Assembly: GCF_025567345.1 (NCBI RefSeq)
Contig: NZ_JAOQJS010000006.1
Location: 248,001 to 312,000, forward strand
Reading direction: 5' to 3'
Origin: Coprococcus ammoniilyticus
GTDB lineage: Bacteria > Bacillota > Clostridia > Lachnospirales > Lachnospiraceae
DNA length: 64,000 bases
Of the stretch, positions 42,783 through 51,665 are shown in pieces (within the stretch, counting starts at the first letter, position 1; each line of letters opens with the position of its first letter). The translations under genes and the position numbers were made by a program. The notes under the pieces were generated by a model, which saw nothing but the letters and a program-made list of their open reading frames with translations, was not told where the DNA came from and did no database searches.

Positions 42783-42823
42783 TTGCAAAACGCCCTCGCT
42801 TGTATAAGCGGGGGTGTTTGCAT
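42783..42823 (+). terminator. Terminator of the flavin operon
   Basis: TTGCAAAACGCCCTCGCTT pairs with AAGCGGGGGTGTTTGCA (few mismatches) around a short loop. It isolates the cas operon from upstream transcription. Confidence 0.8.
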
Positions 42824-42882
42824 TTGAATTATTGGTATTTGAAAGTGTATTTTCTAAAATTTGACAAAATATGCGTATATTA

Positions 42883-42911
42883 TTGCACATTATGACAAAT
42901 AAAGGTATAAT
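42883..42911 (+). promoter_or_regulatory. Promoter of the cas operon
   Basis: TTGCAC, 17 bases, TATAAT (42906-42911), a near-consensus promoter. It would give a leader of about 400 bases before cas6. A TTGACA (42861) further up may be part of a second promoter. Confidence 0.7.
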
Positions 42912-43065
42912 ATTTCCATAATAAAAGGTGGCGGGTCTAGCATAGAAACTTTTTAGTTTTCTATATTTCCTAATATGAAATCCCTATAATTATGAAGTGA
43001 AATTGATACGATGGACGATTTTTTGTACATGGTATAGATTATTATATTTTAAGAAGCGCAATAAA

Positions 43066-43157
43066 AAATACATTGTGGAATATAAGGTGCATTCCAATAT
43101 GTGACCATTATTAAATGTCTTGATAATAAATTAATACTTACATTCCACAATGTATTT
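43066..43157. other. CRISPR-repeat-like inverted pair in the cas leader
   Basis: The left arm AAATACATTGTGGAATATAAG (43066-43086; its last 20 bases shown in part here) and the right arm CTTACATTCCACAATGTATT (43137-43157) are complementary at 20 of 21 positions. Both resemble the CRISPR repeat segment ATACATGGTGGAATGTGAA; the right arm, read on the minus strand, also keeps TTTTAA just before it. A third, poorer reverse copy (CATTCCAATATGTGA) lies between. No gene is present from 42769 to 43318. In RNA the arms would form a stem. Possible roles are an autoregulatory site for Cas6 or Cascade, a cas-regulating RNA, or a relic of an older mini-array. Confidence 0.65.
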
Positions 43158-43318
43158 AAAATTATATATGGAAAAGTAGAAAAATACAATAAAATGATTT
43201 TACTTGAAATCAAAACCAATACCAATTAATTTATTTTAAAGTCATTGTTATTGACATTGCGTTAAAGATGTGCTAATTTGATAATACAAAGTCAAATAAA
43301 TTATGAGGAGGTGAAAAA

Positions 43319-44041
43319 ATGTATCAGATTAAGCTTTGTTTTAAATTGGAATACTCGTTTCTTCCGAAAGAGATGGATCGATTGTTTACAAGTTTTTTAA
43401 AGGCTGCGACGAAGAATATTTCCGAAGATTTGTATCAGCGTTTATATGATAAGAGCAGATCAATCATGAAGACGTTTACTTATTCGTATTATTTGCCTGG
43501 AGCTAAGTTTACAGCTGATAAGATACTTCTTGATAAGGACGAATTCATGGTATTTTTTACGGATGCTGATGATAAGGAATTTTTATATTTGTTTAATGCG
43601 TTTCAGACTATGAAATTCAGACATTATTCGATGAATAAAAATTCCATGCAATTAATGTCTGTGTATATTCAGAATATAAATGATATTACAGACGATGAAA
43701 TCATCATAAAAATGCAGAGCCCATTATTGGCAAGATATCATGATAATGATACGAATTCAGATACTTATTATACGTTTGATAAGAATGAGTTTGCAGACGT
43801 TGTGAAAGAGAATGTTAAGATCTTTATTGAAAGAATGAATATTCCGGTTGAGACAGATGATTTTTCTATTCAGGCAATCAAAGGGAAAAAGGTTGTAATA
43901 CCAGTGTTTGGAAGAAATACAGATGCGTCGCTTGGCATTTTCAAATTGAAAGGTTCTGTTGCTTTATTAAATGTTTTGCAGAGATCCGGAATTGGAGCGC
44001 GCAGGTCGACGGGAAATGGAAAGTTTGAAGTATTAGGTTAG
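43319..44041 (+). CDS. cas6: CRISPR repeat endoribonuclease Cas6
   Basis: A 240-residue RAMP protein. The C-terminal glycine-rich loop GIGARRSTGNGKFEVL and the preceding LKGSVALLNVLQ are diagnostic of Cas6. Its length fits the family. It cuts the array transcript inside each repeat to leave a short 5' handle ending in GTGAAT. It starts at ATG 43319 directly after GAGGAGGTG. First gene of the type I-B operon, preceded by the long leader with repeat-like arms. Catalytic histidine not assigned. Confidence 0.93.
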   Translation: MYQIKLCFKLEYSFLPKEMDRLFTSFLKAATKNISEDLYQRLYDKSRSIMKTFTYSYYLPGAKFTADKILLDKDEFMVFFTDADDKEFLYLFNAFQTMKFRHYSMNKNSMQLMSVYIQNINDITDDEIIIKMQSPLLARYHDNDTNSDTYYTFDKNEFADVVKENVKIFIERMNIPVETDDFSIQAIKGKKVVIPVFGRNTDASLGIFKLKGSVALLNVLQRSGIGARRSTGNGKFEVLG

Positions 44042-44061
44042 AAGAAAGGAGGATTATAAGT

Positions 44062-45744
44062 TTGGGTAGAATCTATATACCAATGGGTGATTTTCTGAAA
44101 AATGCGGGAATCGTAGGTATGCATTATATACTGGACGAAATTGCTGATGCATCGGAAGATTTGGATTATGGCTATACGGAGGATAATCAGCAATTATGGC
44201 TTGATACAGATTTCTGTCAGAAAACGGACTGGACGGATTTATACTTCCGTGGGATCACGACATATTACAGGTCACATAGTGTATATCAAACAATATTGGA
44301 TAAGATTAAGAATTTGTTAGCTGTACTGGATTTGCCGGAATGGGATGGTAAAAAGTGGAAAGATGATATCAAATTCATTAACGATAAACTTTTGTCTAAC
44401 AGTTATAAATCGGGCATTGCCAGTATAAAGGATGAGGTTGATACCACAGAAGCATATGAGTTGCTTAAGGCGGTAAAACTGAAAGAATCTATGGAACCGG
44501 AACTGTTGCGGGATCGATTGGTTCAGTTACATGAATTTCTTATTCAGCCCATTTGTGCAGAAACCTTGATCATGAAAAGTGCTATATACAATTACATCAA
44601 TCGTTTCTGGGATGGAAAATGTTTTCTATTACGTGCAAATGCAGCGAAAAATATGCGAGAGGTTTTTGAAAATGATTTTTCAGAACCATTTCGGACTTAT
44701 ATAGCAATTGATCAAAAGAAGGCAAAGGAGATATGCATTGATTGTAGTGCAATGATTGATTCGAAGACGAAAGTATCACTTGCATTTATGAAGGATCAGG
44801 CAGATGATCTGGCAAGAAAACAATCAGCTTTCTGGAATTGTAAGGTAGATGCTTTCCTGTGTCCGGTGTGTGCATTTGTATATGCGTTATCTCCGCTTGG
44901 TTTTTATCTGATGGGAAATCGATTTTTGTTTATTAATACGGATCAGAACATTCAGGAATTATTAGAAGCAAATCGTAAGGATGGCGTCATGCAGGATGCG
45001 GAAAGAGAAGATGAAGAACGATATACTTCATGGATTTCCAGAACATTGAATCTGTTATTGAAGATGAAGACAGAAGAACTTGGTAATATTCAGGTTATAA
45101 CCAGAGGAAGAGATGAAAGCGAACGTTATACATTTGATATTATTAATAAAAATATCCTTGCAATATTAAATGATGAGAAAGTAAGGGCTGGACTTGATGT
45201 ATTAAGTAAATACCCATATATAAAAAAGGGGACTGAATATATAAATATACATGAAACAGTAATATTGAATATTCTTCGGTATAGAAATCAATATCCATTA
45301 TTAAATATCTTGTTAAGGCAGTCTTTGGATACAAAGACATATTTGGTAGATGCATACTGGGTATATGACATTCAGATTCGTGTAAGTTTATTGAAGAAAG
45401 ACAATGTAGATAAGAATAGGATAGGAGGTGCGATAGTGAATCGATACAAAGTTAGAGAGTGTGGATATGAATTAAGAAATAAACTGTTGGCTGCGAAAGG
45501 CACAAGCGATGATTCAAGAATCAGAGGTACTGTATATCGATTACTGAATGCAGTTGCAGTTGGAGATGTTTCTCATTTTATGGAAATTATAATGCGTATC
45601 TATTGTTCTGTAAATCTGACAGTTCCGGATGCATTCATAGAGTGTCTGGATAATCGAGAGAAGTTTAGAGAGTATGGATATGCATTCCTTATGGGATTAG
45701 AAGGAAGTCATTATGAAAAGAAGGAGGAAAAGGTTAATGATTAG
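44062..45744 (+). CDS. cas8: Type I-B Cascade large subunit (Cas8, Cst1/CXXC-CXXC family)
   Basis: A 560-residue protein with two Cys pairs, CIDCS (about residue 228) and CPVC (about 269), followed by AFVYALSPLGFYLMGNRFLF. This fits the Cst1 type of large subunit (CXXC-CXXC family). It would recognise the PAM and anchor Cascade on target DNA. The start is TTG 44062 with AAAGGAGG upstream. The order cas6-cas8-cas7-cas5-cas3 supports the identity, which otherwise rests mainly on the Cys motifs. Its end overlaps cas7. Confidence 0.88.
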   Translation: MGRIYIPMGDFLKNAGIVGMHYILDEIADASEDLDYGYTEDNQQLWLDTDFCQKTDWTDLYFRGITTYYRSHSVYQTILDKIKNLLAVLDLPEWDGKKWKDDIKFINDKLLSNSYKSGIASIKDEVDTTEAYELLKAVKLKESMEPELLRDRLVQLHEFLIQPICAETLIMKSAIYNYINRFWDGKCFLLRANAAKNMREVFENDFSEPFRTYIAIDQKKAKEICIDCSAMIDSKTKVSLAFMKDQADDLARKQSAFWNCKVDAFLCPVCAFVYALSPLGFYLMGNRFLFINTDQNIQELLEANRKDGVMQDAEREDEERYTSWISRTLNLLLKMKTEELGNIQVITRGRDESERYTFDIINKNILAILNDEKVRAGLDVLSKYPYIKKGTEYINIHETVILNILRYRNQYPLLNILLRQSLDTKTYLVDAYWVYDIQIRVSLLKKDNVDKNRIGGAIVNRYKVRECGYELRNKLLAAKGTSDDSRIRGTVYRLLNAVAVGDVSHFMEIIMRIYCSVNLTVPDAFIECLDNREKFREYGYAFLMGLEGSHYEKKEEKVND

Positions 45745-46615
45745 GAATGGTTTAACACTTACAATGGTATTTCTTGCAGAAAGTGCAAATTATGGAGAGG
45801 GCGTAGGTAATATTACGACACTCAAAAAATTATCACGAGGAACATATGAGCAGTATTCTTATATATCAAGACAGGCATTAAGATACAATATTATTCAGCA
45901 GTTAGGCTGGGATACAACACCTGTTGATGGTAAGAGTGGAGTGGTTCAGTTTGCACCAACTGCCAATATAAAAGATTACCCGGAAATTGACTTTTTTGGT
46001 TATATGAAGACCAGCGCAAAAGGAGAGGATAAAAAAGGCGGAGCAGATACCAGAAGTGCAGTTGTTCGACTGAGTAATGCGGTATCATTAGAGCCTTATC
46101 AGAGCGATCTGGAATTTTTAACCAATATTGGATTGGCAAAACGTCAGGATCTTGATAATGCGATCGCACAGAGTGAGATACAGAAATCATTTTATTCATA
46201 TACGATCACGATAGATCTTGATCGTATTGGTGTGGATGGAGATCTTGAGATATCTGCAGAAGAAAAAGCAGATCGAGTAAAGAAATTCCTTGATACAATC
46301 CAGTATTTATATCGTGATATAAAGGGAAGAAGAGAGAACCTTAGTCCTGTATTTGCAATCGGTGGTCGATATATAAGAAAAAATCCGTTCTTTGAAAATA
46401 GAGTATCTTTGGAAAATGGTGCGATAAACACGAAGATGCTTGAAGAGATTATTGAAAGTGATGAGGATATAAAGAACAATACTTGTGTTGGAGTTGTGAC
46501 AGGTATTTTCCAGAATGATGCAGAATTAAAAGATACATTGCATGCAAAGACCGTTGCGGATGTATTTAAACAGTTGAAAAAGGAAGTTGATGAATATTAT
46601 GGAGCGAGCAATTAG
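45737..46615 (+). CDS. cas7: Cascade backbone protein Cas7 (Cst2/DevR family)
   Basis: A 292-residue DevR/Cst2-type Cas7 with IRNGLTLTMVFLAESANYGE, YEQYSYISRQALRYNIIQQL, FFGYMKTS and TRSAVVRLSNAVSLEPYQSD. Several copies coat the crRNA spacer. ATG 45737 follows AAGGAGG by nine bases and overlaps the cas8 end by eight bases. An in-frame ATG at 45713 precedes the ribosome site. Confidence 0.94.
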   Translation: MIRNGLTLTMVFLAESANYGEGVGNITTLKKLSRGTYEQYSYISRQALRYNIIQQLGWDTTPVDGKSGVVQFAPTANIKDYPEIDFFGYMKTSAKGEDKKGGADTRSAVVRLSNAVSLEPYQSDLEFLTNIGLAKRQDLDNAIAQSEIQKSFYSYTITIDLDRIGVDGDLEISAEEKADRVKKFLDTIQYLYRDIKGRRENLSPVFAIGGRYIRKNPFFENRVSLENGAINTKMLEEIIESDEDIKNNTCVGVVTGIFQNDAELKDTLHAKTVADVFKQLKKEVDEYYGASN

Positions 46616-47306
46616 AATTGATTGTTTTCAAAACCTTGCGAACTACAGAAAACCAAGTAGTTTCATTATAAAAGAATCTTATCCGTTGCCACCATATTCA
46701 ACTGTTATTGGTATGATTCATGCAATTAGTGGATTTGACAGTTATCACAAGATGCAGGTAAGTATCCAGGGAGAAAACGCAGGTTCTGTATCAGAATTAT
46801 ACACAAGATATTCATTCAAATTCGATACAAAGTATGAAGAAGGAAGACATCAGCTCTGTATCAAAGGTGAAGACAAAGATTATGGTGTGTTTAAGGGGAT
46901 TGCACATGTAGAACTGATCTGTGATAATCGGATGGTTTTACATATTATACCTGAGGAGGAAGATTTTGATAAGATTTATCAGGCACTGAAGTGTCCGATT
47001 ATTTATCCATCATTAGGGCGGTATGAAGATTTGCTGGATATTCAAAATGTAGAAATTGTTGAATTACAGAAAGTTGAATCAGCAACGATTCGAAATAATA
47101 TCTATATTCCATTTCAATCAGAACTGGATATTGGACGACGTACAAGCACGACTTACATGTTAACAAAGGAATACGAGATAACACCGCAGGGATATCGCAG
47201 ATGGAAACCGGATGGTGGAAAGATAAAAGCGCATTATATGCCGAAGGATACTTCAGTAGTGAATGCATATATCGATACCTATGGGGATGTTGTTGCGTTC
47301 GCATAA
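46599..47306 (+). CDS. cas5: Cascade subunit Cas5 (Cas5t type)
   Basis: A 235-residue RAMP protein starting MERAIRIDCFQNLANYRKPS and continuing SYPLPPYSTVIGMIHAISGF, the typical Cas5 N-terminus. It binds the 5' handle of the crRNA. The later YMLTKEYEI and RRTSTTYM fit the family. ATG 46599 is chosen because MERAIRI matches family starts. ATG 46590 is also possible; neither spacing to AAGGAAG is ideal. It overlaps the end of cas7. Confidence 0.92.
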   Translation: MERAIRIDCFQNLANYRKPSSFIIKESYPLPPYSTVIGMIHAISGFDSYHKMQVSIQGENAGSVSELYTRYSFKFDTKYEEGRHQLCIKGEDKDYGVFKGIAHVELICDNRMVLHIIPEEEDFDKIYQALKCPIIYPSLGRYEDLLDIQNVEIVELQKVESATIRNNIYIPFQSELDIGRRTSTTYMLTKEYEITPQGYRRWKPDGGKIKAHYMPKDTSVVNAYIDTYGDVVAFA

Positions 47307-47335
47307 CAAGATAAGAGAGGGATTGACAATACGAT

Positions 47336-49705
47336 ATGGAATATTATGCAAAGTCAAATGACACCAAGAAAGAGGTTAAAAATGTAAATGACATCAGAAA
47401 CATATTGATTTATCTTTTGGACAACCAGATGGATAAATTGAATGAAAACGAGTCGAAGATGATCATTTCTTACTTGGATTCTTTGAAACAGCAAACTGTT
47501 CAGGAGCAAAAAACTTTAAGAGAACATGAGAAGGATATTGTTAACTGTGCAGGAAAATTCTTTGAGATTTTTTATATGTATTTTACAGAAAAGGAAAAGA
47601 ATCTGGTTTTAGAGGCATGCCGAGTGCATGACCTTGGAAAAGCTAATTATATTTTCCAAACAATTGTCAATCCCGGACTTGCAAGGATGGCAGAAAGTCA
47701 GATACCACATGGTTTCCTTAGTGCACTTAGTTTATCAGAGAAACAGATTAAGCAGGAAATACCTGGATGTACAGACGATGACTTTTCTATGTTGTTGACA
47801 GCAGTCTATTATCATCATGATCGGAAGGATAGTTTTTCTGATAGAAATTTTTATGACTATTACGATAAATGGTATAAAAAATATTTGCAGGAATATTTGG
47901 GAAAGAAAGATGTGAAATTTTCTGCCGCAAATCGTAATCAACTGTTGTATTCGAATAATCCTACAATGAAATTGAGAAGTGTAGATGAGCCAACATGGTG
48001 TGAATATATGCTGATAAAGGGATTGTTGAATAAGTTTGACTGGACGGTAAGTGCAGGATATGAAGAAGCAGAATTACACAGTGACATTGCTGAGAAAAAA
48101 TTATGCAGCACGATTCGCGATTACTTTTCAAATTCATTGCGTGAGTTGCAGGTTTTTATGCAGGAACATAGTGATGATAATGTTGTAGTTATAGCACCTA
48201 CTGGATCGGGAAAAACAGAGGCAGCTTTATTATGGGCAAATGGTGAGAAAGGTTTTTATACATTACCGTTAAAAGTTTCTTCTAATGCCATATATAGCAG
48301 AATAAAGAACAGGTATATGTATAAGGATGTAGCATTGCTTCATTCTGATAGCTTAAGCAGTTATTTTGATGGAACAGATGGGAAATTTACAGATGGGAAT
48401 ACCAGATATGAGCAGGCAAAATTGTTCTCGTATCCACTTACTGTCTGCACGGTAGATCAATTATTTAAATTTGTTTATAAAGCCCCGGGAACTGAGATTT
48501 TTGCAGCAACACTGAAATATTCAAAATTAATTATAGACGAGATTCAGTCATATTCTCCTAAGATAGTAGCAGCATTAATTTACGGCTTGTCAGAACTAAA
48601 ACAAATGGAAGGAAAATTCGCAATCATAACAGCAACATTTCCGCCGGTTTTAGAATTTTTTATGCGAAAATATCGGTTGATAAAGGATCGGGATTATATT
48701 TTTAGAGATTTTTCCGATACAATGGGAACAGACAGGCATACGATCGCATTATTTCATGAAGAATTTGATTTTGACAGAATTGCGGAAGATGGATACAAGA
48801 AAAAAGTTTTGGTCATATGCAATACAGTATCAAAGGCACAGAAGGTATATGAAGAATTATCCCAAAGAACAGACGAGGTATTCCTGCTTCATTCCAGATA
48901 TATTCGGAAACATCGAGATCAGTTGGAAAAGATGATAATGGATTTTTCCGATAATGATGAGATGACAGGTATATGGGTAACAACCCAGATTGTAGAAGCA
49001 AGTCTGGATATTGATTTTGATGTTCTTTATACGGAGATGTGTACGGCTGACAGTTTATTGCAAAGAATGGGACGGTGTAATAGAGCAGGAAAAAAGGATA
49101 TAACCGATGCAAATGTATTAATTTATGTTAATTATTCAGGATGTATGAAGAATGGAAAAGGAATATATGACAGTGATATATATGATAGATCTGTACGATT
49201 ATTAGAGGAATATAATGGAATGCTTTTTTCCGAAAAAGATAAAGTTCAGTATATGAATAAAGTTTATGATGTAGACGCATTAAAGAATACGGATTACTTC
49301 CAAACGATAAAAAGGAATCTGGCTAAATTTAAATCGTTGCAGCCGTTAGATTATACATCTAAGAAAGATATCGATGAGGATTTTCGTGGAATAAAAAGTA
49401 TTACAGTAATCCCAGATAGAATATATCAGGAAAATCAGGAGCTGATCGAGGCAATAACGGGTGTTTTAGATACACCATATGTTGACAGTAATATACGAAG
49501 GATATTGAAAGCAAAACTGGCAGATATAACTCTTAATCTGAATCTGTATTCGGATCGGAGAAAATTAGATGGTGTGGATTTGAATTGTATAAATGACAGA
49601 TTAGATATTCACAGGACATGCTTATTATATGATTTTGATGAAATGACAGGACGGGGTATGGGCTTATCGTTAACGAAGTATGATGATGAGTGGAATTTCA
49701 TATAA
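47336..49705 (+). CDS. cas3: Cas3 HD nuclease-helicase
   Basis: A 789-residue fused Cas3. The N-terminal HD nuclease has VHDLGKAN (His-Asp at 98-99), HGFLSALSL and YHHDRKD. The helicase has Walker A APTGSGKTEAA (about 287-297), the DEAH-box variant DEIQ (about 401), ITATFPP, VEASLDIDFD and QRMGRCNRAGK. All catalytic motifs look intact. It is recruited by Cascade and degrades target DNA. The ribosome site is distant (AGAGAGGG). It is 29 bases after cas5. Confidence 0.95.
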   Translation: MEYYAKSNDTKKEVKNVNDIRNILIYLLDNQMDKLNENESKMIISYLDSLKQQTVQEQKTLREHEKDIVNCAGKFFEIFYMYFTEKEKNLVLEACRVHDLGKANYIFQTIVNPGLARMAESQIPHGFLSALSLSEKQIKQEIPGCTDDDFSMLLTAVYYHHDRKDSFSDRNFYDYYDKWYKKYLQEYLGKKDVKFSAANRNQLLYSNNPTMKLRSVDEPTWCEYMLIKGLLNKFDWTVSAGYEEAELHSDIAEKKLCSTIRDYFSNSLRELQVFMQEHSDDNVVVIAPTGSGKTEAALLWANGEKGFYTLPLKVSSNAIYSRIKNRYMYKDVALLHSDSLSSYFDGTDGKFTDGNTRYEQAKLFSYPLTVCTVDQLFKFVYKAPGTEIFAATLKYSKLIIDEIQSYSPKIVAALIYGLSELKQMEGKFAIITATFPPVLEFFMRKYRLIKDRDYIFRDFSDTMGTDRHTIALFHEEFDFDRIAEDGYKKKVLVICNTVSKAQKVYEELSQRTDEVFLLHSRYIRKHRDQLEKMIMDFSDNDEMTGIWVTTQIVEASLDIDFDVLYTEMCTADSLLQRMGRCNRAGKKDITDANVLIYVNYSGCMKNGKGIYDSDIYDRSVRLLEEYNGMLFSEKDKVQYMNKVYDVDALKNTDYFQTIKRNLAKFKSLQPLDYTSKKDIDEDFRGIKSITVIPDRIYQENQELIEAITGVLDTPYVDSNIRRILKAKLADITLNLNLYSDRRKLDGVDLNCINDRLDIHRTCLLYDFDEMTGRGMGLSLTKYDDEWNFI

Positions 49706-49714
49706 GGAGGAATT

Positions 49715-50209
49715 GTGGAAAATCGAGTTACTGGTGTAATGATTTATTATTATTTTGTGTGTAAAAGAAAATTATGGTATTTCATAAATGAAATAAACAT
49801 GGAATCCGATAATGAAAATGTTATGTTGGGTAAATTACTTGATGAGAACAGTTACCGGCGTGATGATAAACACATTAATATCGATAATGTAATAAATATT
49901 GATTTTATAAAAGAGCATCAGGAATTACATGAGATAAAAAAGAGCAAGGCAATAGAAGAAGCAGGAATCTGGCAGGTTAAATATTATCTATATTATTTGA
50001 AACAACGAGGAGTTAAGGGTTTAACGGCAAAGATTGATTATCCATTGATCAAGAAAAATATTGTTGTTGAACTGTCAGAGGATGATGAAGTACAGTTGCA
50101 GAAGATAGTTGCAGATATAGAAAAGTTAAAAATGCAGGAACAACCACCAGCATTTGAAAAACAAAAAATATGTGGAAAGTGCGCATATCATGATTTGTGT
50201 TTTATCTAA
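49715..50209 (+). CDS. cas4: Cas4 RecB-like nuclease
   Basis: A 164-residue Cas4. The first Cys is in YYYFVCKRKLWYF. The C-terminal cluster CGKCAYHDLC completes the four cysteines for an iron-sulfur site. LHEIKKSKAIEEAGIWQVKY carries the RecB-type Glu/Lys/Gln active site. It helps choose and trim new spacers with the correct PAM. It starts at GTG 49715 after AGGAGG. Confidence 0.95.
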   Translation: MENRVTGVMIYYYFVCKRKLWYFINEINMESDNENVMLGKLLDENSYRRDDKHINIDNVINIDFIKEHQELHEIKKSKAIEEAGIWQVKYYLYYLKQRGVKGLTAKIDYPLIKKNIVVELSEDDEVQLQKIVADIEKLKMQEQPPAFEKQKICGKCAYHDLCFI

Positions 50210-50221
50210 CATGGAGGGATA

Positions 50222-51214
50222 ATGGGACAAAGTTTTTATATTTACAATAGTGGAGATTTAAAAAGAAAAGATAATACACTTCAATTTATATCTACAGGTG
50301 GAGAAAAAAGAGATATTCCGATTGAACGAATTGATGATATTTATGTCATGTCAGAAATGTCATTTAATACAACATTTTTGAGTTACATTTCTCAATATGG
50401 AATCCCGATACATTTCTTCAATTATTATAATTTTTATACAGGTAGCTTTTATCCAAAAGAAAAGCTGTTGGCAGGTCAATTATTGGTAAAACAGGTTGAA
50501 CATTATACTGATTATGGCAAGAGATTGACCATTGCAAAAAAAATTATAGAAGCGGCTGCCGATAATATTTACCGAAATCTCCGGTATTATAACGGGCGAG
50601 GTAAGGATGTGTCTTCCTATATGTCAGAAATTGATTCGTTGAGAAAAGAATTACCCAAAACATCAACGATTCAAGAGTTAATGGGAATAGAAGGAAATAT
50701 ACGAAGACATTATTATGCAGCGTGGAATGTTATCATTGATCAGGAAATAGAGTTTGATAAAAGAGTTATGCATCCGCCTGATAACATGATTAATTCGTTG
50801 ATTTCTTTTGTTAATTCTCTGATTTATTCAAAGGTTCTTAGTGAGGTGTATCATACACAATTGAATCCGACGATAAGTTATCTCCATGAACCTGGTGTCA
50901 GAAGATTTTCGCTATGTCTGGATGTAGCAGAAATTTTCAAACCGTTGATAGGAGATCGACTTCTTTTTTCTTTATTAAACCGTAATCAGATAACAGAAAA
51001 AAGTTTTACGAAGGAGTTGAACTATTTGCATTTGAATAGGGATGCATCCAGATTGATTGCACAGGAGTTGGAGAAAAAATTACAGCAGACAATTATGCAT
51101 AAAGATTTAGGTCGCCCTGTTACATATCAGTATCTGATGCGTTTAGAGTTATACAAGTTGATCAAGCATCTGATCGGTGAAAAAGAATATGAAGGATTCA
51201 GAATATGGTGGTGA
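50222..51214 (+). CDS. cas1: Cas1 integrase
   Basis: A 330-residue Cas1 of the I-B type. Metal ligands: Glu157 (MGIEGNIRRHYY), His222 and Asp234 (SYLHEPGVRRFSLCLDVAEI). With Cas2 it inserts new spacers at the leader end. The preceding TGGAGGG is close. Full length, all catalytic residues present, so adaptation should be functional. Confidence 0.97.
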   Translation: MGQSFYIYNSGDLKRKDNTLQFISTGGEKRDIPIERIDDIYVMSEMSFNTTFLSYISQYGIPIHFFNYYNFYTGSFYPKEKLLAGQLLVKQVEHYTDYGKRLTIAKKIIEAAADNIYRNLRYYNGRGKDVSSYMSEIDSLRKELPKTSTIQELMGIEGNIRRHYYAAWNVIIDQEIEFDKRVMHPPDNMINSLISFVNSLIYSKVLSEVYHTQLNPTISYLHEPGVRRFSLCLDVAEIFKPLIGDRLLFSLLNRNQITEKSFTKELNYLHLNRDASRLIAQELEKKLQQTIMHKDLGRPVTYQYLMRLELYKLIKHLIGEKEYEGFRIWW

Positions 51215-51217
51215 AAT

Positions 51218-51496
51218 ATGTATGTAGTATTGGTATATGACATAAATAAAGAAAACAATGGACAAAAACGATGGAATCATATTTTTAAGATTTGTAAAAG
51301 GTATTTGTCCCATATACAAAATTCTGTTTTTGAGGGAGATATCACAAAAGTACAACTTGTGAAGCTGAAACAGGAGCTGGATGAATATATTGATCATGAA
51401 TTGGATTCCGTTATTATATTTAAAAGCAGGCAGGAAAAATGGTTGAATAAAGAATTTTGGGGTAAGGAAGATGACAAAGCCAGTTTCTTTATTTGA
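51218..51496 (+). CDS. cas2: Cas2
   Basis: A 92-residue Cas2 with VVLVYDINKE at the start and KRYLSHIQNSVFEGDITKVQ. It bridges two Cas1 dimers during integration. It begins three bases after the cas1 stop and is the last cas gene before the leader. Confidence 0.96.
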   Translation: MYVVLVYDINKENNGQKRWNHIFKICKRYLSHIQNSVFEGDITKVQLVKLKQELDEYIDHELDSVIIFKSRQEKWLNKEFWGKEDDKASFFI

Positions 51497-51665
51497 AATT
51501 GTCGACCATAAATATTGCAAAAACTGCCGTCAGTCGACAATGTGATGAAATATAGAAAAATGGAATATACAATTAAAAAATAGAAAGTGTATTCCCAGTA
51601 TTGAAGCAAGGTCGACAGAAAGAGGATATGAAAGCATTGTAAAATATTGCTTTTTTATAGTGTTG
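51497..51665 (+). promoter_or_regulatory. CRISPR leader
   Basis: 169 AT-rich bases between cas2 and the first repeat. ATTGTCGAC (51498) and GTCGACAAT (51533) form a 9-bp inverted repeat. A third GTCGAC occurs at 51612. The polarity is shown by intact repeats next to it and degenerate ones at the far end. No convincing promoter pair was found; TTGAAG with a GATATG-like -10 is only a weak candidate. Confidence 0.8.

Noticed and set aside
43066..43157. The inverted pair read simply as an intrinsic terminator in front of cas6
   Set aside because: The T-tract after the right arm is poor, the loop is about 50 bases, and the arms match the CRISPR repeat, which a plain terminator would not explain.
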